Below, piece by piece: positions 1 to 9,696 of a DNA stretch of 64,000 nt. Positions within the stretch are counted from its first letter, which is position 1. Every line of letters begins with the position of its first letter. The notes under the pieces were generated by a model. The model did no database searches and had not been told where the DNA came from. It saw nothing but the letters and a program-made list of their open reading frames with translations. The stretch comes from Salinispora oceanensis. GTDB lineage: Bacteria > Actinomycetota > Actinomycetes > Mycobacteriales > Micromonosporaceae. Where the stretch lies: contig NZ_KB911579.1 of the NCBI RefSeq assembly GCF_000383575.1, positions 1,481,875-1,545,874 of the forward strand. Reading direction: 5' to 3'. The translations under genes and the position numbers were made by a program.

Positions 1-315
1 GGCGCGCTCGTCCGGTATTCGAGCGGTCTGCGAAGTCAGCGAGGCAGGATACGAGCCCATCGTGCCGCCGAATCTCGGACGCCCCCGGATGCAGTTTCAG
101 TTCTTCGAGCCGTTGGGATCGACGCCGCCGACTCGACATGGGGGTGGGGGTCGACGGTGGGGCATCTCGGCGCCGGCGATCAAGCCGCCGGGTTGGCCCA
201 TCTACGGGACACGGGCGCGCTGACCGCCGGGCGTCGGGTCGCCCTGCTCGGTGCCGGCGGTGGCTTCGCCTGGTCGACGGCGATCCTTGAGGTGAGCTCC
301 CCAGGCACAGTGTGA
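1..315 (+). CDS. KAS III-family ketosynthase, C-terminal end (partial)
   Basis: Frame 1 is open from the window edge to TGA at 313-315, giving about 104 residues. The last 55 residues carry GHLGAGDQAAGLAHL and then ALLGAGGGFAWSTAILEV, the typical closing strand-turn-strand of the thiolase fold in FabH-like (KAS III) proteins, especially the free-standing members found in secondary-metabolite clusters. Such enzymes make or transfer short acyl chains on ACP or CoA. The catalytic Cys lies outside the window, so neither activity nor substrate can be judged. It ends 56 bases before the next gene on the same strand. Confidence 0.6.
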   Translation, partial: GALVRYSSGLRSQRGRIRAHRAAESRTPPDAVSVLRAVGIDAADSTWGWGSTVGHLGAGDQAAGLAHLRDTGALTAGRRVALLGAGGGFAWSTAILEVSSPGTV

Positions 316-371
316 CCCTGCGCGGACCACCGGTGACGGGCCGGGTGCCGACCCCGTATGTTGGAAGCGCC

Positions 372-3300
372 ATGGACGTGACGCCGCTCGTAGGACGCGA
401 TCATCCCTTGAGTCTGTTACGTGCTCGCATCGTCAAGGCGAGCCGGCATCAGGGGAGCCTGGTCTTCGTCACCGGCGAGGGCGGAATCGGCAAGACGGCG
501 CTGGTCACCACGGCTGCGCAGACGGCCCGCGAGAGCGGCATGCTCCTCCTGAGCGGATGGTGCGCCGACGGCCAAACCGCCCCCGCCTACTGGCCGTGGA
601 TTCAGGTTCTCCGGGATCTGCGCGGCACTGTCACCCGGCAGCAGTGGACGGCGATCCTCGAAGATGACGGTTGCGCCCTGGCTTCGCTGCTGGGCGAGGA
701 CCCCAGCGTGCCGGCACCCCGCGAACCGTTCGCCCTCCACGACGCGGTGACCTCCGCCCTGGTGACCGCCACCCGGCAACGCCCGGTCATGGTGGTGCTG
801 GACGACCTGCACTGGGCCGATCCGGGGTCACTGCGGCTGCTGCAGTTCGCGGTGCGTCATTCGTGGCTGGAGCCACTGCTAATCGTTGGCACCTACCGCG
901 ACGTCGAGGTGGAGACCGTCCGGCACCCGCTGCGCGCGCTGATGACCTCGCTGGCCGCCAAGGCCACCGTGATCACGCTGACCGGCCTGGCTCCGGACGA
1001 AGTGGGACGCCTCATCGTCGACAGCACTGGCAGGAGCGCGGAGGAGAACCTGGTCACCAGGATCCACCAGTGGACCGGCGGTAACCCGTTCTTCGTCGAG
1101 CAGGCAGCGAGGCTGTGGCACAGCAGCGGGTCCATCAGCTCGACCCCCACCGAGGTCAGTGACGCGGTACAGCAGCGACTGTCGTTGCTGGCCAACCCGG
1201 TCCGGGAGCTGCTGATCGCGGCTGCTCTGCTCGGCCGGCGATTCGGCCGGCAGGCGCTGGCTGCGGCCTCGGGTCTGCCCGCAGGGGAGACAGACCAGTT
1301 ACTGGAGCAGGCGGTGGCCACCCGCCTGGTCGTACGCGTCGCCGGCGAGGACTTCAGCTTCGTTCACGACCTGGTCCGCGAGACTCTATACCGCTCGCTG
1401 AACGCTGCCGAGCGACGGCGGCGCCACGCGGATGTGGTCTGGGGTTTGGACCAGCCGAGCAGCGCGGACCGGGTCCCCTCGGCCGAGCTCGCCCGGCATG
1501 CTTTCCTGGCGGGCGAGGATCTCGACGCCCGCTACGTCGTCGACCTTCAGCTGGCCGCGGCCCGCGATGCCGGAGCGTGGTACGCCGCGGAGGAGGCCGT
1601 CGGCCACTACCGTCGAGCGCTGGAGCGCATCTCTGCCCCCGAGCGCCGCCTGCGGGCCATCGTCGAGCTGGACCTGGCTCGTGAACTGCAGTCCATCGGT
1701 GAGCAGAGCGAGGCGTGGACGCTGTTCCGGCGCGTCGCTGACGCGGCCCGCGACCTCGCCGACGCAGACCTGCTCGCGCGGGCTGCCCTGGTCACGCGAG
1801 GGGTCAATGCCCGCGACGGCGAACGCCAGACCTTCACCGCGGAGCTGCTGCACGAGGCGTACACGGGTCTGGTCGGCTCGGCGCCCACCGTCGGACACGA
1901 CGAGGACCGCATCGTCGCGCAGCTGGCCATCCACATCGCCGAGGTGGCGCGCCGCGACGGCGATGACGACTCGCTGGCGTTCAGCCTGTGGACGCGCCAC
2001 GACGCCATCTGGGGACTTGGGTCGGCCGACGAGCGCTACCAGCTGGTCGACGAGCTGATCACCCTGGCTCGCCGTCGCGGTGACTGGGCGCTCGAGCAGT
2101 TCGCCGCCTCGATGCGCTGGGTTGCTTCGCTGGAGCGCGGCGATCCGGTCTACCTCAACGAGTACCGCTCATTCGTCGCCTCGGCCGAACGGGGCACGCT
2201 CCCGCGGTTCGCATTGGCGTCCTATGTCGATCGCAGCATCGTCAACATGCACACCGGCCACTTCGCCGAGGCCGAAGACTTCCTCGACCGGGCGCTGGCG
2301 CCGTCGTCCGGCGCGGAGGACCTGCAGTTTCCCTACGTGGGTGAGCACTTGCGCTGGTCGTTGCGTCTGTTGCAGGGCCACCTCGACGAGCTGGACGCAC
2401 TGCACCGGGGTCTGGAACGACAGGGCCATCCGTATCCGCGGCTGCTGCGCGCGATCACCAGGCTGCACCAGGGCGACGCCGGGCCGGCCCGCGATTACCT
2501 GGCCGACGCGGCGGGCGACGAGCAGTGGCAGTCGCCGTTGATCGCGCCGCTGCGGGTCCGACTGCTGGCGCACGCGGCGGCGCTGACCGCCGACCCGGCG
2601 CTGTGTGCCGAGGCCCGCTCGGCTCTGGAACCGTTTCAGGGTCAATGGCTGGTCTCCCTGTACGGCGGAGACGTCAGCGGGCCGGTGGACCTGTGGCTGG
2701 GTCTGGTCGCGCTCGCCGAGCAAGACGGTGACACCGCTGTCGCCGTGCTTACCAGAGCCCACCGTGATGCGGAGCGGTTACAGGCCAGGCCGTGGTCGGT
2801 GCTGGCCCGCGCCCACTTGGCGGCCGCGTTGCTGTGCCGCGCCATGCCGGGTGACGCCGTATCGGCTCAGGTGCTGCTCGACGAGGCCGGCGCTGAGGCC
2901 GAACGCACCTGCATGGCTGTGGCGAGCTGGCCGGTCGCCGGCATGACGCCGGATGCGCCGGTCCCCGCCGGCGGGGCACAGCTACAGCGGACCGGGGAGT
3001 TCCGCCGCAGTGGATCGATCTGGCGGCTCGGCTTCGCCGACCATACCGTGCAGGTCACCAACGCCAAAGGGCTGGTCGATCTGCATGCGCTGCTCAGCAT
3101 GCCGGGCGTCGACGTGCCGGCGGTACGGCTGCTCAACCCGCACGGCGGGGAGGTCGCCGCGGCTGCGCGTAGCCTCGGCGCCGACCCGGTCCTGGACGAG
3201 ACAGCGAAGGCGCAGTACAAGCGCCGGTTGAAGCAGATCGACGACGACGCGGCCCAGGCTCTGGACCGTGACGACCACGCCCGGGTGACCGCTCTCGACC

Positions 3301-3536
3301 GGGAACGCGAAGCTCTGGTGACCGAGCTGCGGCAGGCCGCCGGGCTGGGCGGGCGGACACGCCGGCTCGGCGACGACGGTGAGCGCGCCCGCAAGGCCGT
3401 CACCGCCCGGATCCACGACGTGCTGCGCAAGCTCGACTCGCGTCATCCGGCCCTGGCCGCGCACCTGCGTCAGTCGGTGAGCACCGGCGCTACCTGCCGC
3501 TACCTGCCGGAGAACGACATCGCCTGGCTGCTGTGA
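372..3536 (+). CDS. AAA/STAND ATPase with TPR-like region
   Basis: A 1,054-residue protein. ATG 372 is chosen because GGAAG lies 6 bases upstream and the ATPase homology starts at once (LVGRDHPL). Walker A is GEGGIGKTAL near residues 35-45 and Walker B is VMVVLDDLHWADP near residue 140. A long alpha-helical, TPR-like region follows to about residue 870. The last 100 residues form a charged helical segment (YKRRLKQIDDDAAQALDRDD) and not a LuxR helix-turn-helix, so DNA binding is not shown. Proteins of this layout are signalling ATPases or large regulators often found beside secondary-metabolite genes. The ligand is unknown. A perfect 18-bp hairpin follows the gene. Confidence 0.75.
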   Translation: MDVTPLVGRDHPLSLLRARIVKASRHQGSLVFVTGEGGIGKTALVTTAAQTARESGMLLLSGWCADGQTAPAYWPWIQVLRDLRGTVTRQQWTAILEDDGCALASLLGEDPSVPAPREPFALHDAVTSALVTATRQRPVMVVLDDLHWADPGSLRLLQFAVRHSWLEPLLIVGTYRDVEVETVRHPLRALMTSLAAKATVITLTGLAPDEVGRLIVDSTGRSAEENLVTRIHQWTGGNPFFVEQAARLWHSSGSISSTPTEVSDAVQQRLSLLANPVRELLIAAALLGRRFGRQALAAASGLPAGETDQLLEQAVATRLVVRVAGEDFSFVHDLVRETLYRSLNAAERRRRHADVVWGLDQPSSADRVPSAELARHAFLAGEDLDARYVVDLQLAAARDAGAWYAAEEAVGHYRRALERISAPERRLRAIVELDLARELQSIGEQSEAWTLFRRVADAARDLADADLLARAALVTRGVNARDGERQTFTAELLHEAYTGLVGSAPTVGHDEDRIVAQLAIHIAEVARRDGDDDSLAFSLWTRHDAIWGLGSADERYQLVDELITLARRRGDWALEQFAASMRWVASLERGDPVYLNEYRSFVASAERGTLPRFALASYVDRSIVNMHTGHFAEAEDFLDRALAPSSGAEDLQFPYVGEHLRWSLRLLQGHLDELDALHRGLERQGHPYPRLLRAITRLHQGDAGPARDYLADAAGDEQWQSPLIAPLRVRLLAHAAALTADPALCAEARSALEPFQGQWLVSLYGGDVSGPVDLWLGLVALAEQDGDTAVAVLTRAHRDAERLQARPWSVLARAHLAAALLCRAMPGDAVSAQVLLDEAGAEAERTCMAVASWPVAGMTPDAPVPAGGAQLQRTGEFRRSGSIWRLGFADHTVQVTNAKGLVDLHALLSMPGVDVPAVRLLNPHGGEVAAAARSLGADPVLDETAKAQYKRRLKQIDDDAAQALDRDDHARVTALDREREALVTELRQAAGLGGRTRRLGDDGERARKAVTARIHDVLRKLDSRHPALAAHLRQSVSTGATCRYLPENDIAWLL

Positions 3537-3659
3537 GCCGGCTGCCGACTTCTGGCAATCCGTGATCTAGCGCGTTCTGGCATCGGTCTGGCGCCTGAGA
3601 GGTGAGGACCACCGGCCGGGTCGCCATGCCCCCGGCAGCCACGGCGAATCCTCGCCTCG

Positions 3660-3702
3660 GGCGGTCCGCGCGTGGCGCCCGCCGCGCCACGCGCGGACCG
3701 CC
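3660..3702. terminator. Perfect 18-bp stem hairpin
   Basis: GGCGGTCCGCGCGTGGCG (3660-3677) is the exact reverse complement of 3685-3702, with a 7-base loop. It lies 124 bases after the ATPase gene and 46 bases before the ABC transporter gene. There is no T-tract, so it could stop transcription of the upstream gene or act as a stable 5' leader structure of the transporter mRNA. Confidence 0.5.
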
Positions 3703-3748
3703 GGCCGCCCGTTACACCTGTTCGCGACACGATCGGAGCCGACGAGAT

Positions 3749-4735
3749 ATGGCACATCCCAGCACCGCTCCGCCGGCCGTCGAGACCTCCGGGCTCGTCA
3801 AGGTCTTCGGCAAGACCCGCGCCGTTGACGGTCTCGACCTGCGGGTACCTGCCGGCACGGTCTACGGGCTGCTCGGCCCGAACGGCGCCGGCAAAACGAC
3901 CGCCGTACGCATGCTGGCGACCCTGACCCGCCCCGACGGCGGCGAGGCTCAGATCTTCGGCCACGACGTGGTCCGCGATGCCGACCAGGTCCGCAGCCGG
4001 GTCAGCCTGACCGGCCAGTACGCCTCGGTCGACGACGACCTCACCGGAACCGAGAACCTCGTCCTGCTGGCCCGGCTGCTCGGCTACCGCACGCCCGCCG
4101 CCCGGGAACGCGCCGCCGAATTGCTCGACGCCTTCGGTCTCACGGAGGCCCGGTCACGGCTGGTCAAGAAGTACTCCGGGGGCATGCGGCGGCGCATCGA
4201 CATCGCCGCCAGCATCCTGAACACCCCGGACCTGCTGTTCCTCGACGAGCCGACAACGGGCCTCGACCCGCGCAGCCGCAACCAGGTGTGGGACATCGTG
4301 CGCGGGGTGGTGCAGCACGGCACGACCGTGCTGCTGACCACGCAGTACCTCGACGAGGCGGACCGGCTCGCGAGCCGGATCGCCGTCATCGACACGGGCA
4401 AAGTCATCGCCGAGGGCACACCCGCCGAGCTCAAGTCCTCCATCGGCGCCGGCACCGTGCACCTGCGGCTACGCGATCCGCACCAGCGCGCCGAGGCGGG
4501 CGCGCTGCTGACCTCAATCATGGGCGCGGAGGCGCAGAGCGACTCGGATCCGCACGCGCTGACCGTACGCGTGGGCGCCGCCGGCAACGACGCCGCCGCG
4601 GACAAGGCCTCTCGGGCGCTGGCGGACCTGGCCCGGGCCGGGATCACCGTCGACAACTTCTCCCTCGGCCAGCCGAGCCTTGACGAGGTGTTCCTCGCCC
4701 TCACCGACAAGACGAAGGAGGCGAGCCCGGCATGA
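3749..4735 (+). CDS. DrrA-type ABC exporter, ATP-binding subunit
   Basis: A 328-residue ATPase of the daunorubicin-resistance DrrA family. It energises export of hydrophobic antibiotics with a DrrB-type membrane partner. Walker A is GPNGAGKTT near residue 43, the signature YSGGMRRR near 142, and Walker [13 protein letters not shown] near 161, followed by the H-loop region [11 protein letters not shown]. The C-terminal 100 residues with [16 protein letters not shown] are the DrrA-type tail. ATG 3749 is preferred because homology starts right after it and GGAG lies upstream; the frame is open further back. The next gene starts inside its stop codon (ATGA overlap), so the two are translationally coupled. 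Confidence 0.88.
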   Translation: MAHPSTAPPAVETSGLVKVFGKTRAVDGLDLRVPAGTVYGLLGPNGAGKTTAVRMLATLTRPDGGEAQIFGHDVVRDADQVRSRVSLTGQYASVDDDLTGTENLVLLARLLGYRTPAARERAAELLDAFGLTEARSRLVKKYSGGMRRRIDIAASILNTPDLLFLDEPTTGLDPRSRNQVWDIVRGVVQHGTTVLLTTQYLDEADRLASRIAVIDTGKVIAEGTPAELKSSIGAGTVHLRLRDPHQRAEAGALLTSIMGAEAQSDSDPHALTVRVGAAGNDAAADKASRALADLARAGITVDNFSLGQPSLDEVFLALTDKTKEASPA

Positions 4736-5589
4736 GCACCGCGACCACACCTCCGGAGGACGACACCGCCGCCGACTACACGCCCGTACCCGACAGGGTC
4801 GGTGCCCTGCTCAACCGGCGCGACGCACCCAACCGCCCCAGTGCCCTGGCCGCGTCGCTGGCATTTTGCTGGCGGGCGTTGCTGAAAATCAAGCACGTGC
4901 CGGAACAAATGATCGACGTCACGGTGTTCCCGATCATCATCACCTTGATGTTCACCTTCCTGTTCGGTGGTGCGCTGGCGGGCTCGACCCGGGAGTACGT
5001 GCAGTTCCTGCTGCCCGGCATCATGGTGATCAGCGTCCTGATGATCACCATGTACACCGGGATGGGCATCAACACCGACGTCGAGAAGGGCATCTTCGAC
5101 CGCTTCCGGACGCTGCCGATCTGGCGGCCGGCCGCACTGGTCGGCGCCTTGCTCGGCGATGTTCTGCGCTACGTGCTGGCCGCGACGGTCATCGTCCTGC
5201 TCGGGCTGGTGCTCGGCTACCGGCCCAGCGGCGGCGCGACGGGCATGATCGCGGCGATGGTGCTGGTCATCGTCTTCGCGTTCGCCTTCTCGTGGATCTG
5301 GATCATGTTCGGGCTGTTGCTGCGCTCGGAAAAGTCCGTCATGGCCGTCAGCATGCCGGTGCTGTTCCCCCTGACGTTCCTCAGCAACGTGTTCGTCGAC
5401 CCGTCGACCATGCCCGGCTGGCTGCAGGCCTTCGTGAAGGTCAATCCGATCACCCACCTGGTGACGGCGACGCGGCAGCTGGCCGCCGGCACGTGGGACA
5501 CCGGCGAGCTCGCCTGGGTCCTGGTGTCCTGCGCGGTGCTGATCGTGGTGTTCGGCACCATCTCGATACGGCTCTATAACCGCAAGTAG
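4732..5589 (+). CDS. DrrB-type ABC exporter permease
   Basis: A 285-residue ABC-2 family membrane protein and the partner of the upstream ATPase, which it overlaps by four bases. Hydrophobic segments include [50 protein letters not shown] and [15 protein letters not shown], with the family motifs [14 protein letters not shown] and [12 protein letters not shown]. The N-terminal 45 residues are hydrophilic and probably cytoplasmic. A 12-bp hairpin follows, so the pair looks like a closed two-gene export unit. The substrate is unknown; the sugar and glycosyltransferase remains nearby suggest a glycosylated aromatic or polyketide product. Confidence 0.87.
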   Translation: MSTATTPPEDDTAADYTPVPDRVGALLNRRDAPNRPSALAASLAFCWRALLKIKHVPEQMIDVTVFPIIITLMFTFLFGGALAGSTREYVQFLLPGIMVISVLMITMYTGMGINTDVEKGIFDRFRTLPIWRPAALVGALLGDVLRYVLAATVIVLLGLVLGYRPSGGATGMIAAMVLVIVFAFAFSWIWIMFGLLLRSEKSVMAVSMPVLFPLTFLSNVFVDPSTMPGWLQAFVKVNPITHLVTATRQLAAGTWDTGELAWVLVSCAVLIVVFGTISIRLYNRK

Positions 5590-5646
5590 ACCCTCGTCGA
5601 CATACCTGGCGGGTTGTGTCACGCCCGGCACGGCCCGTCTCTGAGC

Positions 5647-5692
5647 GGCGAGGACCGCTACCTGCACCCCCGTCCGGGTGGCGGTCCTCGCC
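5647..5692. terminator. 12-bp inverted repeat after the exporter pair
   Basis: GGCGAGGACCGC (5647-5658) pairs exactly with GCGGTCCTCGCC (5681-5692). It is 58 bases after the permease stop and before the RBS of the UvrA-like gene. There is no T-run, as is common in actinobacterial terminators. Confidence 0.5.
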
Positions 5693-5723
5693 CGCCCACC
5701 ATCGCGCTCACCAGGAAAGGCTG

Positions 5724-6282
5724 ATGACCATTCACGGCGACATCCGCATCCGCGGTGCCCGGGAGAACAACCTCAAGGGTGTCTCTCTTGACCTTCCCAA
5801 GCAGAAGATCATCGTCTTCACCGGCGTGTCCGGCTCCGGCAAGTCGTCGCTGGCCTTCGGCACTATCGCCGCCGAATCCCAGCGCCAAATCAACGAGACC
5901 TTCCCCGCGTTCGTTCAGCAGTTCCTCCCCCGGTACGGCCAGCCTGACGCCGACTCGCTGCAGAACCTGTCAGCCGCCATCGTCGTCGACCAGCGCCGCC
6001 TCAGCGGCAACTCCCGGTCCACGGTCGGCACAGCCACCGACACCTACACCCTGCTGCGCCTGATCTATGCGCGTCTGGGTGAGCCGTCGGCGAGCCCGGC
6101 GAGCGCCTACTCGTTCAACGACGCGCAAGGCATGTGCCAGCAGTGTGACGGGCTCGGCCGGGCAGCGGTGATCGACGTCGACGCGCTCGTCGACCGCGAC
6201 CGCTTGCTCAACGAGCGGTGCGCTGCTGTTCCCGACCTTCGCGGTCGACAGCGCAAACTGGGGCTACTTCATCAGCGGAGGT
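5724..6282 (+). pseudogene. Truncated UvrA-like (DrrC-type) ATPase
   Basis: ATG 5724 follows AGGAAAGG. The first 165 residues are a normal UvrA-like start: Walker A GVSGSGKSSLAFGT, QFLPRYGQPDADSL, and the zinc-type motif MCQQCDGLGR. Near base 6220 the frame is lost. The continuation is in another frame (FPTFAVDSANWGYFISGG) and homology then stops, so about three quarters of the protein, including the second ATPase domain, is missing. DrrC-type UvrA relatives protect DNA from intercalating drugs and are usually encoded next to DrrAB exporters, as here. The original frame runs on to 6374 through unrelated sequence. It is very unlikely to be functional. Confidence 0.75.
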
Positions 6283-6370
6283 GTCGAGCACGGTTCTCAT
6301 TCTCCCACCGATCGCGGACAGAACCTGGCCGCGATCGCCGATACGGTTGTTTCATGACGGAAGGAACCCC

Positions 6371-7192
6371 ATGACCATTCTTGTTGCCGGTGCCACCGGC
6401 AACGTCGGCCGGCCCCTGGTCGCTCAGCTGCTCGCCGCGGGGCACCAGGTCCGAGGACTGACGCGTAATCCTGCTAAGGCGAATCTGCCGGAAGGCACCG
6501 AGGTTGTCGCCGGCAATCTGTCCGACACTGACAGTCTCGCCAAAGCCTTCGAGGGGGTGACCGCTGCCCACCTGATCACCTTCGGCGACGATTTCGCGCC
6601 GCTGACCAACGCCGAGGAGATCGTAGCGTTGGCCAAGAAGGCCGGCGTGCGGAAGGTGACCGTCCTCAAGGGTGATGTCACCAAGAGCCCGCTGGAGGAG
6701 GCCGTCGAGGCCGGCGGTCTGGCTTGGACCTACCTGTCCCCGGTGGAGTTCATGTCCAACGTGCTGGAGTGGGCCGACTCGGTCAAGGACGAGGGCGTGA
6801 TCCGGGAGGGCTTCGCCACCTCCAAGAGCGCGATGGTCCACGACGCTGACATCGCCGCTGTCGCCGCGGCCGCGCTCACCGCCGACGGCCACAACGGCAA
6901 GGAGTACTGGATCACCGGGCCCGAGGCGCTCACCCCGCCGGAGAAGGTCAAGGTGATCAGCGAGGTCCTGGGCCGCGACATTAAGTTCATCGAGCTGTCC
7001 CGGGACGAGATCGTCAGTCAGTGGCGCGAGCAGGGCTTCGGCGACGAAGACGTCGAGTTCTTCCTGACGATGCGGACCAACCCGCCGGAAGCGGGCTACA
7101 CCGTGCTGCCCACCGTCCAGGAGGTCACCGGTAAGCCGGCGCGCACCTTCAAGCAGTGGGTGACCGAGAACGCCGCAGCCTTCGGCGGCTGA
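6371..7192 (+). CDS. NmrA/SDR-type NAD(P)-binding oxidoreductase
   Basis: A 273-residue atypical short-chain dehydrogenase. It begins with the nucleotide-binding motif TILVAGATGNVGRPL, continues with LTRNPAKANLPEG, and has the family's KVTVLKGDVT and YLSPVEFMSN segments. Such proteins are NAD(P)H-dependent reductases or redox-sensing regulators; the substrate cannot be read from sequence. GGAAGG lies 7 bases before ATG 6371. A strong 15-bp hairpin follows the stop. It appears intact although both neighbours are truncated, which suggests an independent small transcription unit. Confidence 0.8.
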   Translation: MTILVAGATGNVGRPLVAQLLAAGHQVRGLTRNPAKANLPEGTEVVAGNLSDTDSLAKAFEGVTAAHLITFGDDFAPLTNAEEIVALAKKAGVRKVTVLKGDVTKSPLEEAVEAGGLAWTYLSPVEFMSNVLEWADSVKDEGVIREGFATSKSAMVHDADIAAVAAAALTADGHNGKEYWITGPEALTPPEKVKVISEVLGRDIKFIELSRDEIVSQWREQGFGDEDVEFFLTMRTNPPEAGYTVLPTVQEVTGKPARTFKQWVTENAAAFGG

Positions 7193-7207
7193 GAATCAGA
7201 GCAGCGA

Positions 7208-7241
7208 ACCGGCCGCCCCGGGGTTTCCCGGGGCGGCCGGT
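7208..7241. terminator. Perfect 15-bp hairpin, bidirectional
   Basis: ACCGGCCGCCCCGGG and its exact reverse complement are separated by the loop GTTT. It starts 16 bases after the stop of the oxidoreductase and also faces the convergent remnant on the minus strand, so it could serve both. Confidence 0.75.
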
Positions 7242-7253
7242 CGGTGTCCGGCA

Positions 7254-7641
7254 CCGGGCAGGCAGCGCAGTGCGGTGCGGCGCCGTGGAACGCCACCATT
7301 TCGCGGAAGGACCCGGCAACGTCGATGCGGCCGCCCGGCGGCAGGCCCTGCAGCTCGGCGTACGCCCGGTGCAGGTTGCTGACCAGGCGCTCACACTCGG
7401 GCAGCGCGCCGAACGGGCCCGGGTCCGCGGCCTGAGCCACCTGCGGCACGCTGAGGCCCTCGCGCAGGCCTGTTCGTGCCAGATCCTGCACCCGGCGCAA
7501 GTAGGCCTCGGTGAAGTCGAGCACCTCGCTGCCGCCGACGCGGCTGTGGCCGGCGACGACCACTGCCAGGCGCAGCCGTCGCATCAGTTCCAGCGCCTGA
7601 AGCGATCCGTCGACCGAGCCCATCAGCACATAGGGCGTCAA
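7254..7641 (-). pseudogene. Metallo-beta-lactamase-fold hydrolase, C-terminal remnant
   Basis: About 130 residues on the minus strand match the C-terminal part of MBL-fold hydrolases: GSVDGSLQALELMRRL, VVVAGHSRVGGSEVLDF, then a long helical tail. The HxHxDH metal site should lie upstream but is absent, because at about 7640 the sequence changes to an IS3-type transposase fragment on the other strand. The gene was probably cut by that insertion or by a deletion linked to it. The frame runs past the expected end into the hairpin at 7208-7241. Confidence 0.5.
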
Positions 7642-7916
7642 CGCCCTGATGGAGAACTTCTGGTCAACGCTGAAGATCGAACTCGTCTACCGCACCTCGT
7701 GGCGCACCCGCGACGAGGCCGAGAACGCGATCTTCACCTACATCGACGGCTGGTACAACACCCGCCGCATCCAACGCGAGCTGGGCTACCTCAGCCCGAA
7801 CGAGTACGAGACCACCTGGCACACCCGCCAGACGCAACCAGCCGAACCACCTATCGCCATCCCGGCACCAGCCGGAAGCAGGTAACCACCGCTCCATCAA
7901 AGCGGGGGGAACTCAG
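7640..7916 (+). mobile_element. IS3-family transposase (OrfB) 3' remnant
   Basis: Residues encoded from 7640 to the TAA at 7883-7885 read ALMENFWSTLKIELVY, then YIDGWYNTRRIQRELGYLSP and NEYE. This is the end of the DDE integrase domain of IS3-family OrfB, including the last catalytic Glu region. About 80 residues of some 290 remain. Just after it, the sequence to about 7916 (TCCATCAAAGCGGGGGGAAC) resembles a typical right end of these elements. The left end is missing. The remnant sits exactly between two truncated genes. Confidence 0.75.
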
Positions 7917-7917
7917 C

Positions 7918-8793
7918 ATGACGATCTCGGGAGCGGTGGCGGCGCGGGCGTGCGGTGCCGCCCACGCCCGCTTCCTGTTCGGCCAGGACCTGATCGGTCG
8001 GATGCGTGCGAACTTCCTCCGGCTGTTACCGGAACAGCCGGAGCACCTGCGGCAGGACCCACTGGCGGACTGGTTGGGCGCGGCGGTCGCCCGAAACGGC
8101 GGCACCTTTGCCGAGGATCTGGTGACGGGACAGTGGAGCCTCGACACGACCCTGCCGTGGCTGCGCCTCAACGACACCGGCCTGGACTACCTGCCGATCC
8201 GGTATGTCCCGTACACAGGGGCCGCACGGGTACCGGAGTGGCTGCCGGAGCGGCCGGAGCGGCCCCGCGTCTGCCTGACCGCCGGTCTGGGCGGGCGCGA
8301 GGTGACCGGCGAGGACTGGATCCCGTACCAGGAACTGTTCGACGCGGTCGCGGACCTGGACATCGAGGTGGTCGCCACGCTCAACGCCGACCAACTGGAC
8401 CCGGCGGCGAAGCTTCCGGACAACGTACGGGTCTTCGACTTCTATCCGTTGAACGTGCTGCTGCCGACGTGCTCGGCAGTGGTCCACCACGGCGGTTCGG
8501 GCGCGTACGCGCTTGCCCTCGCGCACGGTGTGCCGCAGCTGGTGATCTCCACCGAGCTGTGGTGGGACGCGGTCGACAAGGCTCGGTCGCTCGTCGAGCG
8601 AAACGCCGCGATCTTCCTGGAGCCGCCCGCCCTCACCGGCCGGATCCTTCGGGAGAGTTTGGTCCGGCTGATCGAGGATCCGTCCTTCCGGGCCGGCGCC
8701 GAACACGTGCAGGCCGAGTTCAACGCCACGCCCAGCACAGTCGACGTCATCGCGGACCTGGAGCGGCTCACCGCCGTACACCGGTCCCGCTGA
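7918..8793 (+). pseudogene. N-terminally truncated GT1 glycosyltransferase
   Basis: 291 residues from ATG 7918 (preceded by GGGGGGA) match the last two thirds of the activator-dependent glycosyltransferase encoded at 13069. Shared features include AARxxGxAHARFL, TGQW near the middle, [26 protein letters not shown] (donor-binding motif) and HGVPQLVIS. About 140 N-terminal residues, most of the acceptor domain, are missing, replaced by the IS3 remnant. Enzymes of this family move a TDP-deoxysugar onto a polyketide aglycone and need a P450-like helper. The start and RBS may still allow translation, but activity is unlikely. Confidence 0.75.
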
Positions 8794-8799
8794 AGGCCG

Positions 8800-8839
8800 C
8801 CGGCGCGTGCGCCGCTCCAGGGGGCGGCACACGCGCCGG
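8800..8839. terminator. 16-bp hairpin between convergent genes
   Basis: CCGGCGCGTGCGCCGC (8800-8815) pairs with 8824-8839 with one mismatch and an 8-base loop. It begins 6 bases after the glycosyltransferase stop and ends 11 bases before the end of the minus-strand permease gene, so it probably terminates both. Confidence 0.65.
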
Positions 8840-8850
8840 TGGTGGGGCGA

Positions 8851-9696
8851 TCAGCCGTTCTTACGCTTGTGGTAGAGCACCATGGTCAGCGGTCCGAAGA
8901 TCACCAAGAGCGCACCGATCGAGAGGCCCACCAAGCCGAGTTGGCCGGCGGTGACGGTGCCGTGCACCAACCCGCGTACCGCCGTGGAGAGGTGGCTGAT
9001 CGGGTTGGTGTCGACGATGGCCCGGATCACACCGGGCATCGTGCTGGAGTCCACGAAGATGTTGCTGCAGAAGACCACGGCCATCAACAGCATGCTCTGC
9101 GCCTGGATCGAGTCGGGGCTGCGGGTGAGTAGCCCGATGGTGGTGAAGATCCAGGCGAAGGCGAAGGAGAACGCCAGGATCAGCAGGATCGCCAACGCCA
9201 TACCGCCGACCCCGGCGTCCGGCCGGAATCCGAGCGACAGGCCGAGCGCGGCGGTCAGCACCAGGGTCAGCAGGTAGCGGCCCAAATCGGTGATCATGGC
9301 GCCGACCAGACTGGCAGGCTGCCAGAAGGGCATCGTCCGGAAACGATCAAACACACCTTTGGCGATGTCCAGGCTCACGGTATGGCCGGTAGCCAAAGTC
9401 TGCATGACGGCAGCCATGACGAGCACCCCGGGAAGGAAGAATTGCAGGTAATTGTCGACCGATCCGGCGAAGGCCCCGCCGAACAGATAACTGAAGATGA
9501 GAAGAAACACCACCGGCATCATCAAAACGTCGAATAGTTGCACCACTACTTCGTTCTTCATCCTGATCGCGGCCCGCCATGCCAGGGTGAGCGTCGCGGA
9601 CAGCGGGCTGGGCCGCCGCGGACGTTCGGGTGCCAGCAGCACCGTGTCCAACCCCCTGTCGGCGGGCGTGGTCGTGGTGGCGGATGTGGTGGTCAC
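8851..9696 (-). CDS. DrrB-type ABC exporter permease (second pair)
   Basis: A 281-residue ABC-2 membrane protein with the same family motifs as the first permease: [46 protein letters not shown] and [14 protein letters not shown]. About six hydrophobic segments are visible. The GTG start overlaps the stop of the ATPase gene (GTGA), showing coupling. It ends [10 protein letters not shown], a basic cytoplasmic tail. It belongs to the sugar-gene half of the window and is complete, unlike the biosynthetic genes around it, so it may be kept for drug efflux. Confidence 0.87.
   Translation of the reverse strand: MTTTSATTTTPADRGLDTVLLAPERPRRPSPLSATLTLAWRAAIRMKNEVVVQLFDVLMMPVVFLLIFSYLFGGAFAGSVDNYLQFFLPGVLVMAAVMQTLATGHTVSLDIAKGVFDRFRTMPFWQPASLVGAMITDLGRYLLTLVLTAALGLSLGFRPDAGVGGMALAILLILAFSFAFAWIFTTIGLLTRSPDSIQAQSMLLMAVVFCSNIFVDSSTMPGVIRAIVDTNPISHLSTAVRGLVHGTVTAGQLGLVGLSIGALLVIFGPLTMVLYHKRKNG

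Noticed and set aside
4084..5667. Long minus-strand open frame opposite the DrrA/DrrB genes
   Set aside because: It lies entirely antisense to two clear transporter genes, is His/Asp/Arg-rich without family motifs, and is explained by high-GC third positions of the plus-strand codons.
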